In this document: piece after piece, positions 30,581 to 41,220 of the stretch | How the letters are laid out: each line of letters opens with the position of its first letter | How positions within the stretch are numbered: position 1 is the stretch's first letter | DNA from: Bombardia bombarda | Taxonomy: Eukaryota; Ascomycota; Sordariomycetes; Sordariales; Lasiosphaeriaceae | Direction: 5' to 3' | DNA length: 64,000 nt | NCBI GenBank assembly: GCA_030512295.1 | Contig: JAULSR010000004.1 | Coordinates: 868,001-932,000, forward strand | Made by a program: the position numbers and the translations under genes | Notes under the pieces: generated by a model | The model's input: the letters and a program-made list of their open reading frames with translations, nothing else | Told to the model about the DNA's origin: nothing | The model's database searches: none

Positions 30581-32510
30581 TTATCCCGAGAACCCATCCT
30601 CTGCCCAAGTGATAGCCCCACCGGCGTGCTGGTGAAAGTACCTGCGTCGTCTGGCATCCCACTGCCAATAATCTGCTCTGGTTTCAGCCTTTCCACGTGA
30701 CGAAGACTTGTGTTTCTTGGCGGTGGTGTTTGCGGGATCATCCGAGGATTGTTGGCGGGCATTTGAGAGGCGAGTTGACCTTCGACGCTCCTCGGACGAT
30801 CGTGGAGGCGTTGGCGCGTATGATGGTCTGTCGACGATTTCGTAGCCAGAATCGTCGTCGGTACCATGTGCCGGAGGAGCCTTTCTGCCCGGGCGACTGT
30901 GCCGCGTGGATTGGGCCGGCGGAGACGGCTCTTCCACCTCGCCGTCATCGTCGGGATAAGACTTGTTTTCCTGTGCGGGCAAAGGGTCTTCTGGAATATC
31001 ATCGAGGTGAGCTCCTTCGGCGACGGGTTGGTGGGCACCGCGACGCTGCTTCCAGTGCCCCTTTAGCTGGTCCTTCAGGGCGTACGACTGCTGCCTCGCG
31101 TGGTCCTGTTCGTTCCTGAGCCCTCTCCGGCCGTCTTTGAGCCCCTGGTGGGAGTCTACGAGGGTTGTCGACCTAACGGGATACTGGTGGTACTCGAGCG
31201 TGCCGTCCTCCGACCGGGTAGTATAGTGAGCATACGTATTGATAGTGGTGCCGTCCGTGGTGAAGGTCGTGACCTCTGCGTGACCGGGGGGGTCAGTCTT
31301 CCCGACATAGGACAGCGCCTGGTTCCTCGCATAGACGAGGGCTGCTCCGTCGTAGGCGCTCTGCAACCTCGCATTTTCCATGTCCTTCCCGGGCCCCTTC
31401 CACTCCCCGGCCAGGTGCGCCAGCGTCACGGAGCGGGGGTTTTCTTTGTAGAGAACAGCGCCTCCCACATACTCGTCGACGGGGAACGGGAGGTAGTCTT
31501 GCATCTCCGGACCTTCGACAAAGTCGGGCTGCGGAGCCGACAGGCCGTTGTTGAAGCCGACATCATTCGGAAAGGCCGTGAAGGCCTGGTTGAAGGCTCT
31601 TGTGTAACCCCCTCTTGGGTACTTCTTCAGCAGCTGCCCGCTGACCTCGACAACCATGGTCGCTTCGTTACAGGCTCTGTCGACCGTGTCGACGTAGTCC
31701 CCGTATGCCGACTCGGTGGGCGAGGCCGTCTCGCGCGGCTGGGCGTACCGCTCGCGGATCGCCCCGAGGTTCTCGGGCGGTTTGGAGCTGGAGGGGTTGA
31801 GGATGCCGTTCTTCCGGGCTAGGATAGCAAAACCGGACGACGTTATCGAGGTGGTCTTTATTGATGACGAGTCGCCCGCGGAGTCGGGAGGAGCAGATCC
31901 CTTCTTCCTCCCCATCTTGTTGAACAGGGCCAAGTTATTCCGCGTCAATCGCGCCCGCTTTAGCTCGTGTTCGTCGTCGTCGCCTTCGCTGTCAATCTGC
32001 CGTTTCCGCAGCCGTGTTACTGGAGGGACGTGCTCTTGCCCCTCGACGTTGGGCTCAGGGAGGAAGGTATCTCGATACTTGGGAGGCTGAGGTTTTGGCT
32101 GTGGTCGTATGGTCTGCACGGTCTCCTCCGATAGTCGTTGGCTTGCGTGAGGGAATGTCCCCATACCTTTTCCACCTGCTCTGCTTCCTCGACTCCAGGC
32201 CGTAGTGCGCCCGTTCGCGTCAATCGGGCTCTCTTCGCCGGCAACGCATCGCTCTCAGATGTCGCGTCGAGTTGCCTCTTCGCCGTCTGCTCGAGGGTCG
32301 CGTCTCGGGCGAGGCCTCCGTTCACTGGAGACTGCACCCGCGGAATCTCTGTACCTGGCGAGTTAACTATAATCCGCTCTCGCGAAACAGTGTTGATAAC
32401 TGCATACCTACACCCTTGTGTGGAGCGGCGGCTAGCAGGTTCTTCTGTACGGCCTTGGTCGGTGTTGTACGAGAATGGCGGGTCCGCGCCTTGGTACGTC
32501 CGCCGTTCAT
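30581..32510 (-). CDS. Conserved fungal accessory protein (DUF7924-like) with a PD...ExK pattern
   Basis: Three exons, 32408-32510, 32167-32354 and 30581-32113, separated by two 53-nt introns, give 607 residues with start MNGGRTKARTRH. The N-terminus is basic and has two KRARLTR motifs that look like nuclear signals. The core begins at GFAILARKNGIL, SKPPENL and TASPTESAY. I associate this family with DUF7924, from memory and with moderate confidence. The core carries PD (QPDFVEG, D294), 40 residues later GEWKG (E334, K336), then Gln348 in a helix (LQSAYDGAALVY). This spacing resembles the PD-(D/E)XK nuclease superfamily, including a RecB-like Gln helix. The tail is acidic and Pro/Ser-rich with basic patches. 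A truncated copy lies head-to-head at 33012-33310. Confidence 0.78.
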
Positions 32511-33011
32511 GGCAGAAAATGCACTGACGCGTGCGGGATGGATGCGTTTTCTATCAGCGCTCAGGCTGGCCGACAGAATGGCTTGCTGAGAGCCGCAAGG
32601 CCGTGAGTTTCATCGCGTGCGGTTGCAGAGAGTTGTCGAGATGATCATTTGTCGGGCGATACAAATGCCCACTAGGCGGCAAGATGTTCCGGCGGTTGGG
32701 ATTGATTGGCCGTGGGCGGCTGCCTCCCACATGACCACAATTGCGCTTTGGCCTCCTATTCGCTATTTTTTGCGGCGCACGTTCGCCCGGCGGTGAATCC
32801 TTCGAGCCGGCATTCAAGCAGTGGCGACCGTAGTGCGACTCACTGCCAGCGAACGAGACGGCGTGAACGTTGTCTGGTTGCACAAGATTCCACCAGATGG
32901 CTGGCTCTGCGAGAAGAAATCGGAGAAATGCAACCTAAATGTACCACACCCAATGAATTTCACGCTGCACTACAGCAGTCAAAACTTGCCAGCCTCAACA
33001 CTATCGTGTCA
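32511..33011. other. Intergenic region between head-to-head paralogues
   Basis: It separates the intact gene from its truncated copy. I see no separate gene, and no obvious inverted symmetry that would mark a recent palindromic duplication. Confidence 0.5.
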
Positions 33012-33310
33012 CCAACTCGATTGTTGACGCGGGAAAACTTGGCCCTGTTCACCAAGATGGCGAGGAACAAGGGGAAAAAGGCTTCGGCGTCTGCGCCCCC
33101 CGACTCCCCGGACGAGTCGTCATCAACGAAGACCACTTCAACAACGTCGTCTTCGCCATCCAGGCCTACAAAAATGGCATCCTCGAGCCCTCCAGCTCCA
33201 AGCCTCCCGAGAACCTGGAGGATATCCGCAATCGAGTCGCGGGATCTCGCGGAACGGCTTCGCCCACCCAGTCAGTGTACGAACGCCTAGTAAGAATGAT
33301 GGCCCGATAG
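33012..33310 (+). pseudogene. Truncated, frameshifted copy of the DUF7924-like gene
   Basis: It encodes LTRENLALFTKMARNKGKK and PPDSPDESSSTKTTSTTSS, matching the intact protein segment LTRNNLALFNKMGRKKG onward. The frame then shifts near 33150; in the second frame AIQAYKNGIL, SSSKPPENLEDIRNR and TASPTQSVYE follow, and a TAG at 33308-33310 ends it. Everything C-terminal, including the PD...ExK region, is missing. Confidence 0.85.
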
Positions 33311-33517
33311 GCATGTATCGCAAAAGTAAATTTCAGACTTCGCGACGGGTGAGCAACTCGGTTAAAGGGACGATAACGATAAGCTACACCCGGTTGCCTT
33401 CCCCAAGATGTTTATAGGGATATATGTTAGGGCCGGTCGGACTTTGTTGGCAGAGTTATGGACGACCCAGGTTCCCCTGGTGGAACTGATGTAGCTTTGT
33501 ATATTATTGGGGAGTTC

Positions 33518-34926
33518 CTACTGTTTATTCCCAGAAGCCACAAGAGCCTTTAGGCGTTCATCGCCCTCATACCGCTTCAATGCTACCTCTTTCCATTCAT
33601 CCCAGCCCTGTTCAACCCCGAAGACGTGAAGGATGGCATTTGCCAATGGCGACGCGTAGGCCCACTTGGGCTCGAGCCCCAAGCCCCAGAAGAATCTTCT
33701 CACCTTCTCATCTCCTGTATGGCTTGCCAACCCCGACCCCTTCTCGCGCAAGGCATTGCTCAATGCAACGTCTTTTGTACTAAGCGAGACATTCCCATCG
33801 CAAAGAGCTCTCATGTCGGCGGAAACGAGGGATAACGCAAATGCCTCTCGTCGCGGAACGATACGCGCCATTTGCCAGTCGATAATGCCGGTAATGTTTA
33901 GCTCTTCGTCCACCATCAGGTGATCACCCTTATCGTCGACATGTTTCAGAAAGAACTTGTCCTCAGAATCGGACAACTGGGTCGCATTGTCTTGGAGAAA
34001 GCGATATACCAAATAGGCTTCGATAGGAAACTGGGGATAGAGCTGACCGTCCGCAATTAACGTCAGGTACTGTTCGGCCCAGGCCGTATAGTATGCTGCC
34101 GACGTCTCGAATGGCCCGTAGGGGTAAAGACAGACAAATCTATCGCTGGCCGTAGCAGAGACCGATGGTAGGTCGTTAGGAGACTCGACATATAGAGACC
34201 CCGCTTTCGTAAATGGATGCTTCTCCAACTCCGCAAAGATCTCGGCAAGACCCTTCCAAACCTTGGCGGTGTCTCCTTGACCATCCCACGGCTTGCCTGA
34301 CAACTCCTCCATAAGAAGAAAACAGACCCCGATACCATGGTCGGTGCCTTGAGACGGGATGCCGAATGAGAAGGCCCGCGGTGCTGGTACTGCGGTAGTC
34401 TCCAGGAACTTTAGGGTTGCATACTCGCTGCGGATGAGGTATTCTGCGAGAGAAACGGGGAACCCGACGGCAAAGCCCGAAACCCGCGGTACTCGCATGA
34501 GCCACGACGGGGATCCATTACCGAAGCAGATGCGGGCGTGGTAGTTGGCACACCCCATAAGAGCGCCTAACCCAACAACCTTTGGAGGGTATTCGATGAT
34601 GCAAGGTTTGCCATCGTTCAGGCTGGACGCGAGTTCGCAGACTGCCTTCTCGTTGATCTGAGCACGAAGGCGGCCGATTTCAGCGACGATGAGCGCATTG
34701 TAGGCTGCATCATCCAGGTCCTCGATAAGGAGACACAGTTTAGCAAACATGGCACTATAGTGGTATATGTCTGGGTAACTCTTACCTCAATGCTACACTT
34801 GTGGAAATCCCGAGACATATGAACTCCACAGAAGTAGCTGCTGCACATATCGCACCCGGCTCCAACAGCGCGCGCACTCGGTCTTCCGCACTCGGACACC
34901 GAGCAGTCAAAGAACCTTTGCGCCAT
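33518..34926 (-). CDS. APH-family kinase-like protein with N-terminal Cys/His (zinc-binding) segment
   Basis: Two exons, 34786-34926 and 33518-34720, with a 65-nt intron (GTAAGA...TCGAG), give 447 residues. The first exon has a Cys/His-rich segment (CSVSECGRPS, CDMCSSYFC, HKC) likely to bind zinc. The second exon has APH features: ANYHARICF and WLMRVPRV in the N-lobe, EYATLKFLE, VCFLLMEEL in the hinge, KHVDDKGDHLMVD as catalytic loop and GIIDWQMARIVP as the metal-binding segment. The usual Asn of the HxDxxxxN loop is replaced by His here, which is also the form I recall for a fungal subgroup. Substrate is unknown. It is the only intact member of three APH-like loci in the window. Confidence 0.82.
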
Positions 34927-36866
34927 TGTATGATTTTGCGATGGGGAACGATATTGATGTTTGACGTGAAGATGTTGAGACGGAATGAGATGCGGAATAA
35001 GAGTGTAGTGCGGGGCAAGTGTGTTAGGCGCGGAGAAATGTGCTTAAAGGAGAAGGCACGAGGAAAGGCTTCTGGTGCCTAGACACCGTGCATTTTAATT
35101 AGACGATGTGCCAGTGCGGGCGGTGAGATGGTGAAACGTATGGCTGCTGGTGTCGCTTCCATTGGAGGATACACTGATCAACCCCACTCTCAGCAATCAA
35201 CATGCATAACCCCGTTTGTTTATGTCGAGTCTAACCGCAATCCATTGACCCTGATGTGGGATAGAGTGGTCTACTCACAAAGGGGACCGGTCAGTTTTTG
35301 CATCTGTGCCTGAGAGCTTCAATCTTTTCATTGACTGGGCTTACAAGCATCCGAATCACCAACAGGCAGTCTAAACTGGTTATCAGAACATTTCACTAGA
35401 TGTTGTTGGCTGCTTCCCCTCCCCCTCTCGCCGGACTGCAATAGTTTGGCGGGAATGTAACACCGGAGAAACACCCTAGAGCCCCCTGAGCCTCCACCTG
35501 CGCGCGTTTGTGCAGTTTTGGCCAAGGCAGTTGTGACTCTCTTGCAGGGACAATCCACGACTGCATCACAGGACCATCATCATGCCAAAACTATTGGTTA
35601 CGCGTGAACCATCTGACATGGATCAAGTCAGGTCTATGACTGTGATCATCCCATTTCACGATCATCGTTGGCTGCAGGCAATCCGACCGGTTGGGCCACT
35701 TTCAAATATTGGGCCGCTTCAGGCAGCTACATTCAATGTTACTGCCACAAGTGCAAGGCTTCCATGGCGAGTAAGCGTTTTGTTGGCCATGGGCAGAAAT
35801 AGGGTACATACATCATCTCTTGCAGGGAATTACATGTCCTAGCGGGGTTCATCTTGACGCCCAGCTCCTTTCCAATCAGTCCCTTGAATAGATCCGGGGC
35901 TCCAGTATTTGAACTCTCGCGGATACTCCGATTTGCTACTGCCTGTCCCGACAGTCCGGAACCGAGTGACGTACTCATCTAGCGTGGAGGCTTGGCCAAT
36001 AAAAATGGGCCGCTAGGAGCCGTCACGAATTCGTAAGAAGCTTTGCTCTGGCATCATTTGTCAGCGAATGCGTAAGAATTATGGGGCCCCCAAAGCTGTG
36101 ATTCGCTGGTTGGAGCTTGTTTTACCCTTGTAAAACAAGATGTGTCGTGTCCGACTCTGAGCTGCAGCACAAACAGGACAGGGGTGTCGACAAGGCTGGG
36201 TACGGCCAAGGAAGAGGCTGAAGGTTACAATGCATTATATTGTTGCCCAGTTCCAGGCTTGGTATTGCCTTAAGACGCTTTCTATACAGTGCGCCTGGAA
36301 GTGTTCCATTACACTGGGACGAATGCTGGTTGGATTATTGTCTTTCTGATGAACTTTTCATCGAACTGGGCGGCTGGGCGTGACGCTGACACGCCGGACT
36401 GCATGGCCTGCCTGCGTTCCTGTTGCATATTACACGATGTCTACTACTACCTAGAATTGAATAGTAGGATGCAATCTCGTCTCCCTTGGGGTCTGTGTGA
36501 TGGAATTCACGTAGGCTGCCATGATGGGGACCAGCGCCAGGCGGTTCACCGGGCGGCCAAGGCTGGGCAACTGTCGTGTCACCAACTCGATTCTGAACCC
36601 CACCTCAACTGAGGGTCGGCGATAATCCTAGCACTTCTGCTAAATTGAAGACAGGAATCTGACTTTGGCGTCGGTACTTGTGGTTCATGGCCGCAAAACA
36701 CAAATAGAAATCTCTATATAATATCTCCCTTCCCAACTCTCCAGGTCCTCTCTCTCCATCCTCTCATTCACCAAGTCTTTGAAGCCACTCATAAAACACC
36801 TCACTCTTCAACCATCATATCAAACTATCCACGCTCCACGATATCATCAACCCTCAAACGTTAAAA
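34927..36866. other. 1.9-kb gene-poor stretch with small inverted repeats
   Basis: No gene supported. A perfect 10-bp hairpin (CTTGTTTTAC, loop CCTT) lies at 36116-36139 and an 8-bp inverted repeat CAGCGAAT at 36062-36069 / 36101-36108. A 19-nt word shared with 33004-33022 lies at 36574-36592. The last 150 bases are the promoter and leader of the next gene. Confidence 0.5.
36715..36721 (+). promoter_or_regulatory. TATA box with pyrimidine-rich leader
   Basis: TATATAA followed by a CT-rich stretch and an A-rich ATG context (AAAAATGTCG) about 150 nt downstream supports transcription of the small gene at 36867. Confidence 0.45.
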
Positions 36867-37087
36867 ATGTCGCCTTCAACCATCAACACTCCTATCAACA
36901 CCAACACCACCACTGAGGCCAAAACTCTTGTTGACCAGGTTGCGGGAAGCACACGATGTGCCAAGGAAGGTTGTGATACCTGGGCCGAGGCAAACTCCCG
37001 CTTCTGCACCGCTCGTGAGTTTAACCAATCGCTGGAGATGAGGTTGTTATGACGCATGCTAATTCAATCGAAACAGACCAGGGCTAA
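36867..37087 (+). CDS. Very small Cys-rich protein, 52 residues
   Basis: Exons 36867-37014 and 37077-37087 are joined through a 62-nt GTGAGT...AACAG intron with a TGCTAATTC branch-like sequence. The product has a Thr/Asn-rich N-terminus and a C-terminal CAKEGCDTWAEANSRFC followed by a His (TAHQG end), a compact C-x4-C...C-x2-H pattern that could bind one zinc ion. There is no signal peptide. A TATA box and pyrimidine-rich leader precede it. I do not recognise the family, and the short length leaves room for chance; the zinc-like pattern resembles short Cys/His modules that precede some fungal kinases. Confidence 0.5.
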
Positions 37088-37639
37088 TGGTCAAGTTCTG
37101 TAATCGACATGTATGGGTGCTGGGGTGTGTGCGTTGCTGGTCAGGCTTGATTTGAGGCACTCCTTTGGGCTGGAAGGGGGGAATGGAGCTGGAGGAAAGT
37201 ACCTGAAAACTCATTGAAAACGGAAGCATGATTGTGGCATTTTGGAGTCCAGTTCCAGGATCTCTCACCGTATTGCGCCAAGAGGCATTCGGTCACTAGG
37301 ATACCGAAGTAGTTGAAATTCAGGCCATATTAATGCTTCCAATGGATTATGGTTGATGCACGTGTTCCGATTGTGGACCTTGACACGATGACCTGACATT
37401 AACAAAGGGATCGTATCTGCTTGGACAGCTGAAGGGCCACGAATCTGGTCCGCGCCGCATTCTGGCACTGGTCCTACTTGCCCATGCGCGCAGGCGGTGA
37501 CGCATAGTTGCTACTTCAAATAACCCACAGCGAAGTAGCGATTGGCACACGGCTTCTAGGTGGGTACCCATTAAATGTCCCATCCGATCTTAGGCGCACT
37601 GTGACTGACATCAGGGGTGCCATGCCACTGAAGCCTCCA
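37088..37639. other. Intergenic or decayed DNA
   Basis: It may hold the 3' end of the small gene and unrecognisable 5' parts of the dead kinase that follows. I see no clear feature. Confidence 0.45.
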
Positions 37640-38258
37640 TCAGCCGATAGATATGCACTCCGAAGGAAGTGTTCCGGCATGGAGAGCAAGTTTGCTACTC
37701 TTGGCCCTCTCATCTTTCGAAATATCGTGCACGATACAGAGATTTTCAAAAGCAACCAAGGGCCGTTTCACTTCAATTATATGGACATAGGTATGCAGAA
37801 CATTCTTATTGATGACGACTTTATATTTCGTTGCTGTGATTGACTGGGAACTTGCGCAATCGGCACCTTGGGAAGTTAATCACTATCCCATGCCAATCCC
37901 TCTGATCTCCTCCGACAGAGAAAATGCAGAGATTCTCTATGACTCCAGACACAGGGCCCATCGCCATATGTCACGGCAGGTTGGGGCGAGACTACTGTAC
38001 CGACAGAAGTTTAAGGAGGCGGAACGAGCGCTTGAAAAGAGGCAATCCACTGCACTACTCAATTGCTGAAGTTCTTGATGGAAAGGCATCTAGGACCTAT
38101 GGCTTGGTTGGAAAGATTGGCGTCTTTCATGGCATGGGGAGGAGCTCATATATGAGTTGGTCCGGCTAGGCTATAGGCTCACAGGCCCGGAAGCAGAACA
38201 GTACGTTCAGATGCTGGGAGAGGAGACGAAAGGGGCGATAATTGCTGGAGTGAATTGA
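37640..38258 (+). pseudogene. Decayed C-terminal half of an APH-like kinase
   Basis: The catalytic lobe is spread over at least three frames: RYALRRKCSGMESKF and GPFHFNYMDIGMQNIL in one, VAVIDWELAQSAPWEVN and SRQVGARLLYRQKFKEAE in a second, NPLHYSIAEVLDGKASRTYGL in a third, and EELIYELVRLGYRL in yet another, ending at the stop at 38256-38258. The HxD-type loop (NYMDIGMQN) and IDWE motif identify the family. The N-lobe is missing and the start is not definable. It ends 115 bp from the convergent chromodomain gene. Confidence 0.8.
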
Positions 38259-38372
38259 GGCGATTTAGAACTTTGCTACTTTTATAATAACCCTGACTAT
38301 CCTAAAAGTTACCGTAGCTGGGTGAAAGCGCGCAAATATGGCTATCGCTCGTCCCCCCTTTTAAATGCGAAG

Positions 38373-40056
38373 TTATAGTGCGATATTCCCATGCTGCGTC
38401 TCGTAGGCGTGCAACGCATCCGTCCTCAAAAAGTTCCTTCGCGGTTCCCAGGTCGGTTTCTCGAAGCCTACCCATTTGACAAGGACTTGATTGCCTCTTC
38501 CTCGCTTCCTGGTCCCTAGAATCTTCTCGACTTCCCATTCATCTTCTTCCGCCAACATCGGGGATTGCACGTTATCGTCCGACCGGAAAACCGGAGGATT
38601 CTCGCCGGGCGCCAAGGCAATACTCGTTATAGGCCCCGGCCTCGAGTTGCGCCACTTGGCCGGCGAGTTGGAACCGCAACCAGGTTGTGGGCTGCTGAGC
38701 CCGCAGCGCCTATGTTTTGAACAGTAGAGATCCGCCTTGAACTGTAGCTGAAACGTCATCACACCATCCGCTATTGCGCTCCTGATGACTGTGGTCTCAA
38801 GTAACCATTCCGTGAACTTTGTAGAGAGTGCTTTGACAGACTCTTGTTCGCCGGGATTTTGTGAAGACCAGTCACTGGGACTCTGGACTTGTTGTGATCC
38901 GGCGCCGGCGTGATTCAAACTTGTCTGCCGTCCAGTGCCTGTTGTGCGAGCAGATTTCGGGGAGCTGAATCTCCGGCGCCTGCGTTGTGATGGCCGAGCA
39001 TCCCACTCGCTGTCGCTATCCTGAGAAGGGCTGTAAACCACCTCGTCGTCCGCTGCTGTCTGAGTTGGGCGCGATAACGTAGGCGGCGTCTGATGGCCTG
39101 ATGCGAAAATGGATGCTTCTTGTCCCACTCGTCGGTCTGGTCGGCTGCGTCAAGACACACCGAGCGCTCTCGCGGCTGGGAATTTTCTCCGCGTGATGTG
39201 AGGGGCGGAGGATCGCGCTGCGACTCAGACTCATGTAGGTTGACTATACCTTCGTCGGGGGAAGGCCGTGGTGTATCCGCAACCCTGGTGTCGCATGCAG
39301 TGTCGCTATTTCGAAGAGCGAGGCTGGCTTCGGGTGGATTCTCCGTACCCTTCGTTGGAGATGGATCAGTCTGTTGAGGCGCAGGCGAGGAGGATGGCCT
39401 CAGCGAAGATAATGACGGAGAGGAAGCCACAGAATATCCTGCGCCGGGCTTTTGCAGTAGTCGGCTCGACGCAGTCGCTCGGCTTGGTTCCGCCATCTCG
39501 GCGAGGGATGGTTCTTCTGAGCCGTCTTGGACAACCTCGAAAACCGGGCTCGGACTCTGCGCGGCGAGCGTCAACGGCTCGGATCTTGGGCTCTCTGAGT
39601 TGGCTCTGCCGGTAGCCGGTGGCTCCTCCGCATCACTGTCACCACCGGATGCAGGATTGAAACTCTTGCCTGCTCAGATACGTTAACATAACAGTCTACC
39701 AAGAGATGAGAATTCGGCTACGAACTAGTACCGGGAACACTGCCAGATTCGACATTGTGTTTAGCAGGTGGAAGAAGCTCGTCAATTGGCGGGAAAGAAG
39801 TATCGGATTGACTGTCGTCGAGATCTCCATAATCAGACTCGCTGTCGCTGGAGATCAGGACTGCATCAGCCAGAGAGAACCCTGTTGAACCGCACTGGTT
39901 GTCGTGTGTATCTCGCTGGAGCTTTTCTTTATCTCCAAGAGAGGCGACAGAAGGGCCCCCATTCCGAGGCGAACGATTTCGGCCTGTGGCCTTTCCACCT
40001 GCCGCTGAAGGGGGGGGGGTGAAAAAGGTCTGGCTGTCAAGGGAGATGTGTGCCAT
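38373..40056 (-). CDS. Stand-alone chromodomain protein
   Basis: Three exons, 39732-40056, 39161-39669 and 38373-39089, with introns of 62 nt (GTACTA...GAGCAG) and 71 nt (GTGTGT...CATCAG), give 516 residues. Both splice junctions restore one open frame and remove two apparent frame changes. The protein is Ser/Pro/Arg-rich and disordered for most of its length, with basic RRRRR and acidic SDSESD patches. The C-terminus carries a chromodomain: EWEVEKILGTRKRG, VLVKWVGF, TWEPRRNFL. No chromoshadow domain is visible, unlike HP1. A role in binding methylated histone H3 is likely from the family. The sequence differs from both retroelement chromodomains in the window. Confidence 0.8.
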
Positions 40057-41220
40057 TGTGTTGCGAGCACTAGGGCAGTCGAATTGCGGAAGCTAACAAC
40101 TCTGACGGATTCTGAGGAGCGTTTGGCGTGAAGTAAAGCATCTTCCATACAGTAGGCGCGGGGGAAGAGGGAAATTTATATGCGTGGGGCGGGTGGACGG
40201 GTTTGACCGCAGCGCCAGTGAAGAGCTCATCCGCTTTTGAATCCAAATAGCTTGCGAGAAGCGTGCTCGGCCGGAACGTCTCCTCAGAGTAACGGAATCA
40301 GGAGAACTGCGATGCACGAGTCCCCCGTACCTCTGCCAATCACGCAACTGCCTAGGAGGAGCAAAGACAAAGAAAATAGAAGAGGATGGTGTATGGTCGA
40401 GGCTGTGTTGTGCGATGCTGGCTATCCTGACTGGGGAGTGTTTTGCGGCCACCTCGTGTGCCGGGGGCCATTTCAAAAACCCTCGGTAAGAGTTGAAGCC
40501 ATTCGGACAGCATGATGCATGGCAGCGTTAGCGCTTGGCAGAGGGGTGATTAGCGCCCGAGCGGCCCTGAGCAAAAGCGGCGAGGCGGCACGTGACCCCC
40601 GCTCGTGTAAGTCGTCCAGATTGCCGTATCGTAACAATCCAGAATCTTCTCAGTCTATCTATCTACTCAGAATCTTGTCAAATCACATCAGACGAAACCC
40701 GCCCATATGTTTGCTGAGCAAAGCACGAGACAGATACCCCCAAGATCACCTCTATGTCTCATAGTAGTTATTAATGGCATAGCTACGAGCAAGATAGGTG
40801 CTGGTGGGATTTTGCCAGTCGGATAGCAAAGAAAGATATACATGTGTCTTGGTATCATAGCTGGCCAACGTCAAAGCCCATAGTCATATTGATATGTCTT
40901 GTTATCCCATCACAAGATGTAGGCATGGGTTGTCGAAGTGTGATCGAGACTTTGGACACCTCATCTATCTTGCTATTTCATTGTTATTTCACGTTTCTAT
41001 CATAGATCAAACATTTCAAAATACGTATTTAAAGGAGTGGACTTCACCTCGTGTCGACCGTGACAACTTCTTCCATCATGTCCCCTAGAGAATACAAGAA
41101 ATTTCAAAGAAAGAGAAACAAAAGAGACTGCCGCTTAAGCCACCCAAAATATTGATTTTTTCCTTCGTAGGCACATACTACCTTACTACCAACTGATTGG
41201 CCCAGAATCTTTCCGAGTTT
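40057..41220. other. 1.2-kb intergenic region
   Basis: It is the promoter side of the chromodomain gene and the 3' flank of the membrane-protein gene. No gene or repeat is recognised; DNA at 40850-41090 is A+T-rich. Confidence 0.5.

Noticed and set aside
32706..33290. 194-codon plus-strand frame reading into the truncated paralogue
   Set aside because: Only the part from 33012 matches the family, and it then leaves the correct frame; the upstream part is chance.
34755..34785. 31-nt intron in the intact APH gene
   Set aside because: Too short; a 65-nt intron ending at 34721 keeps the frame and matches family continuity.
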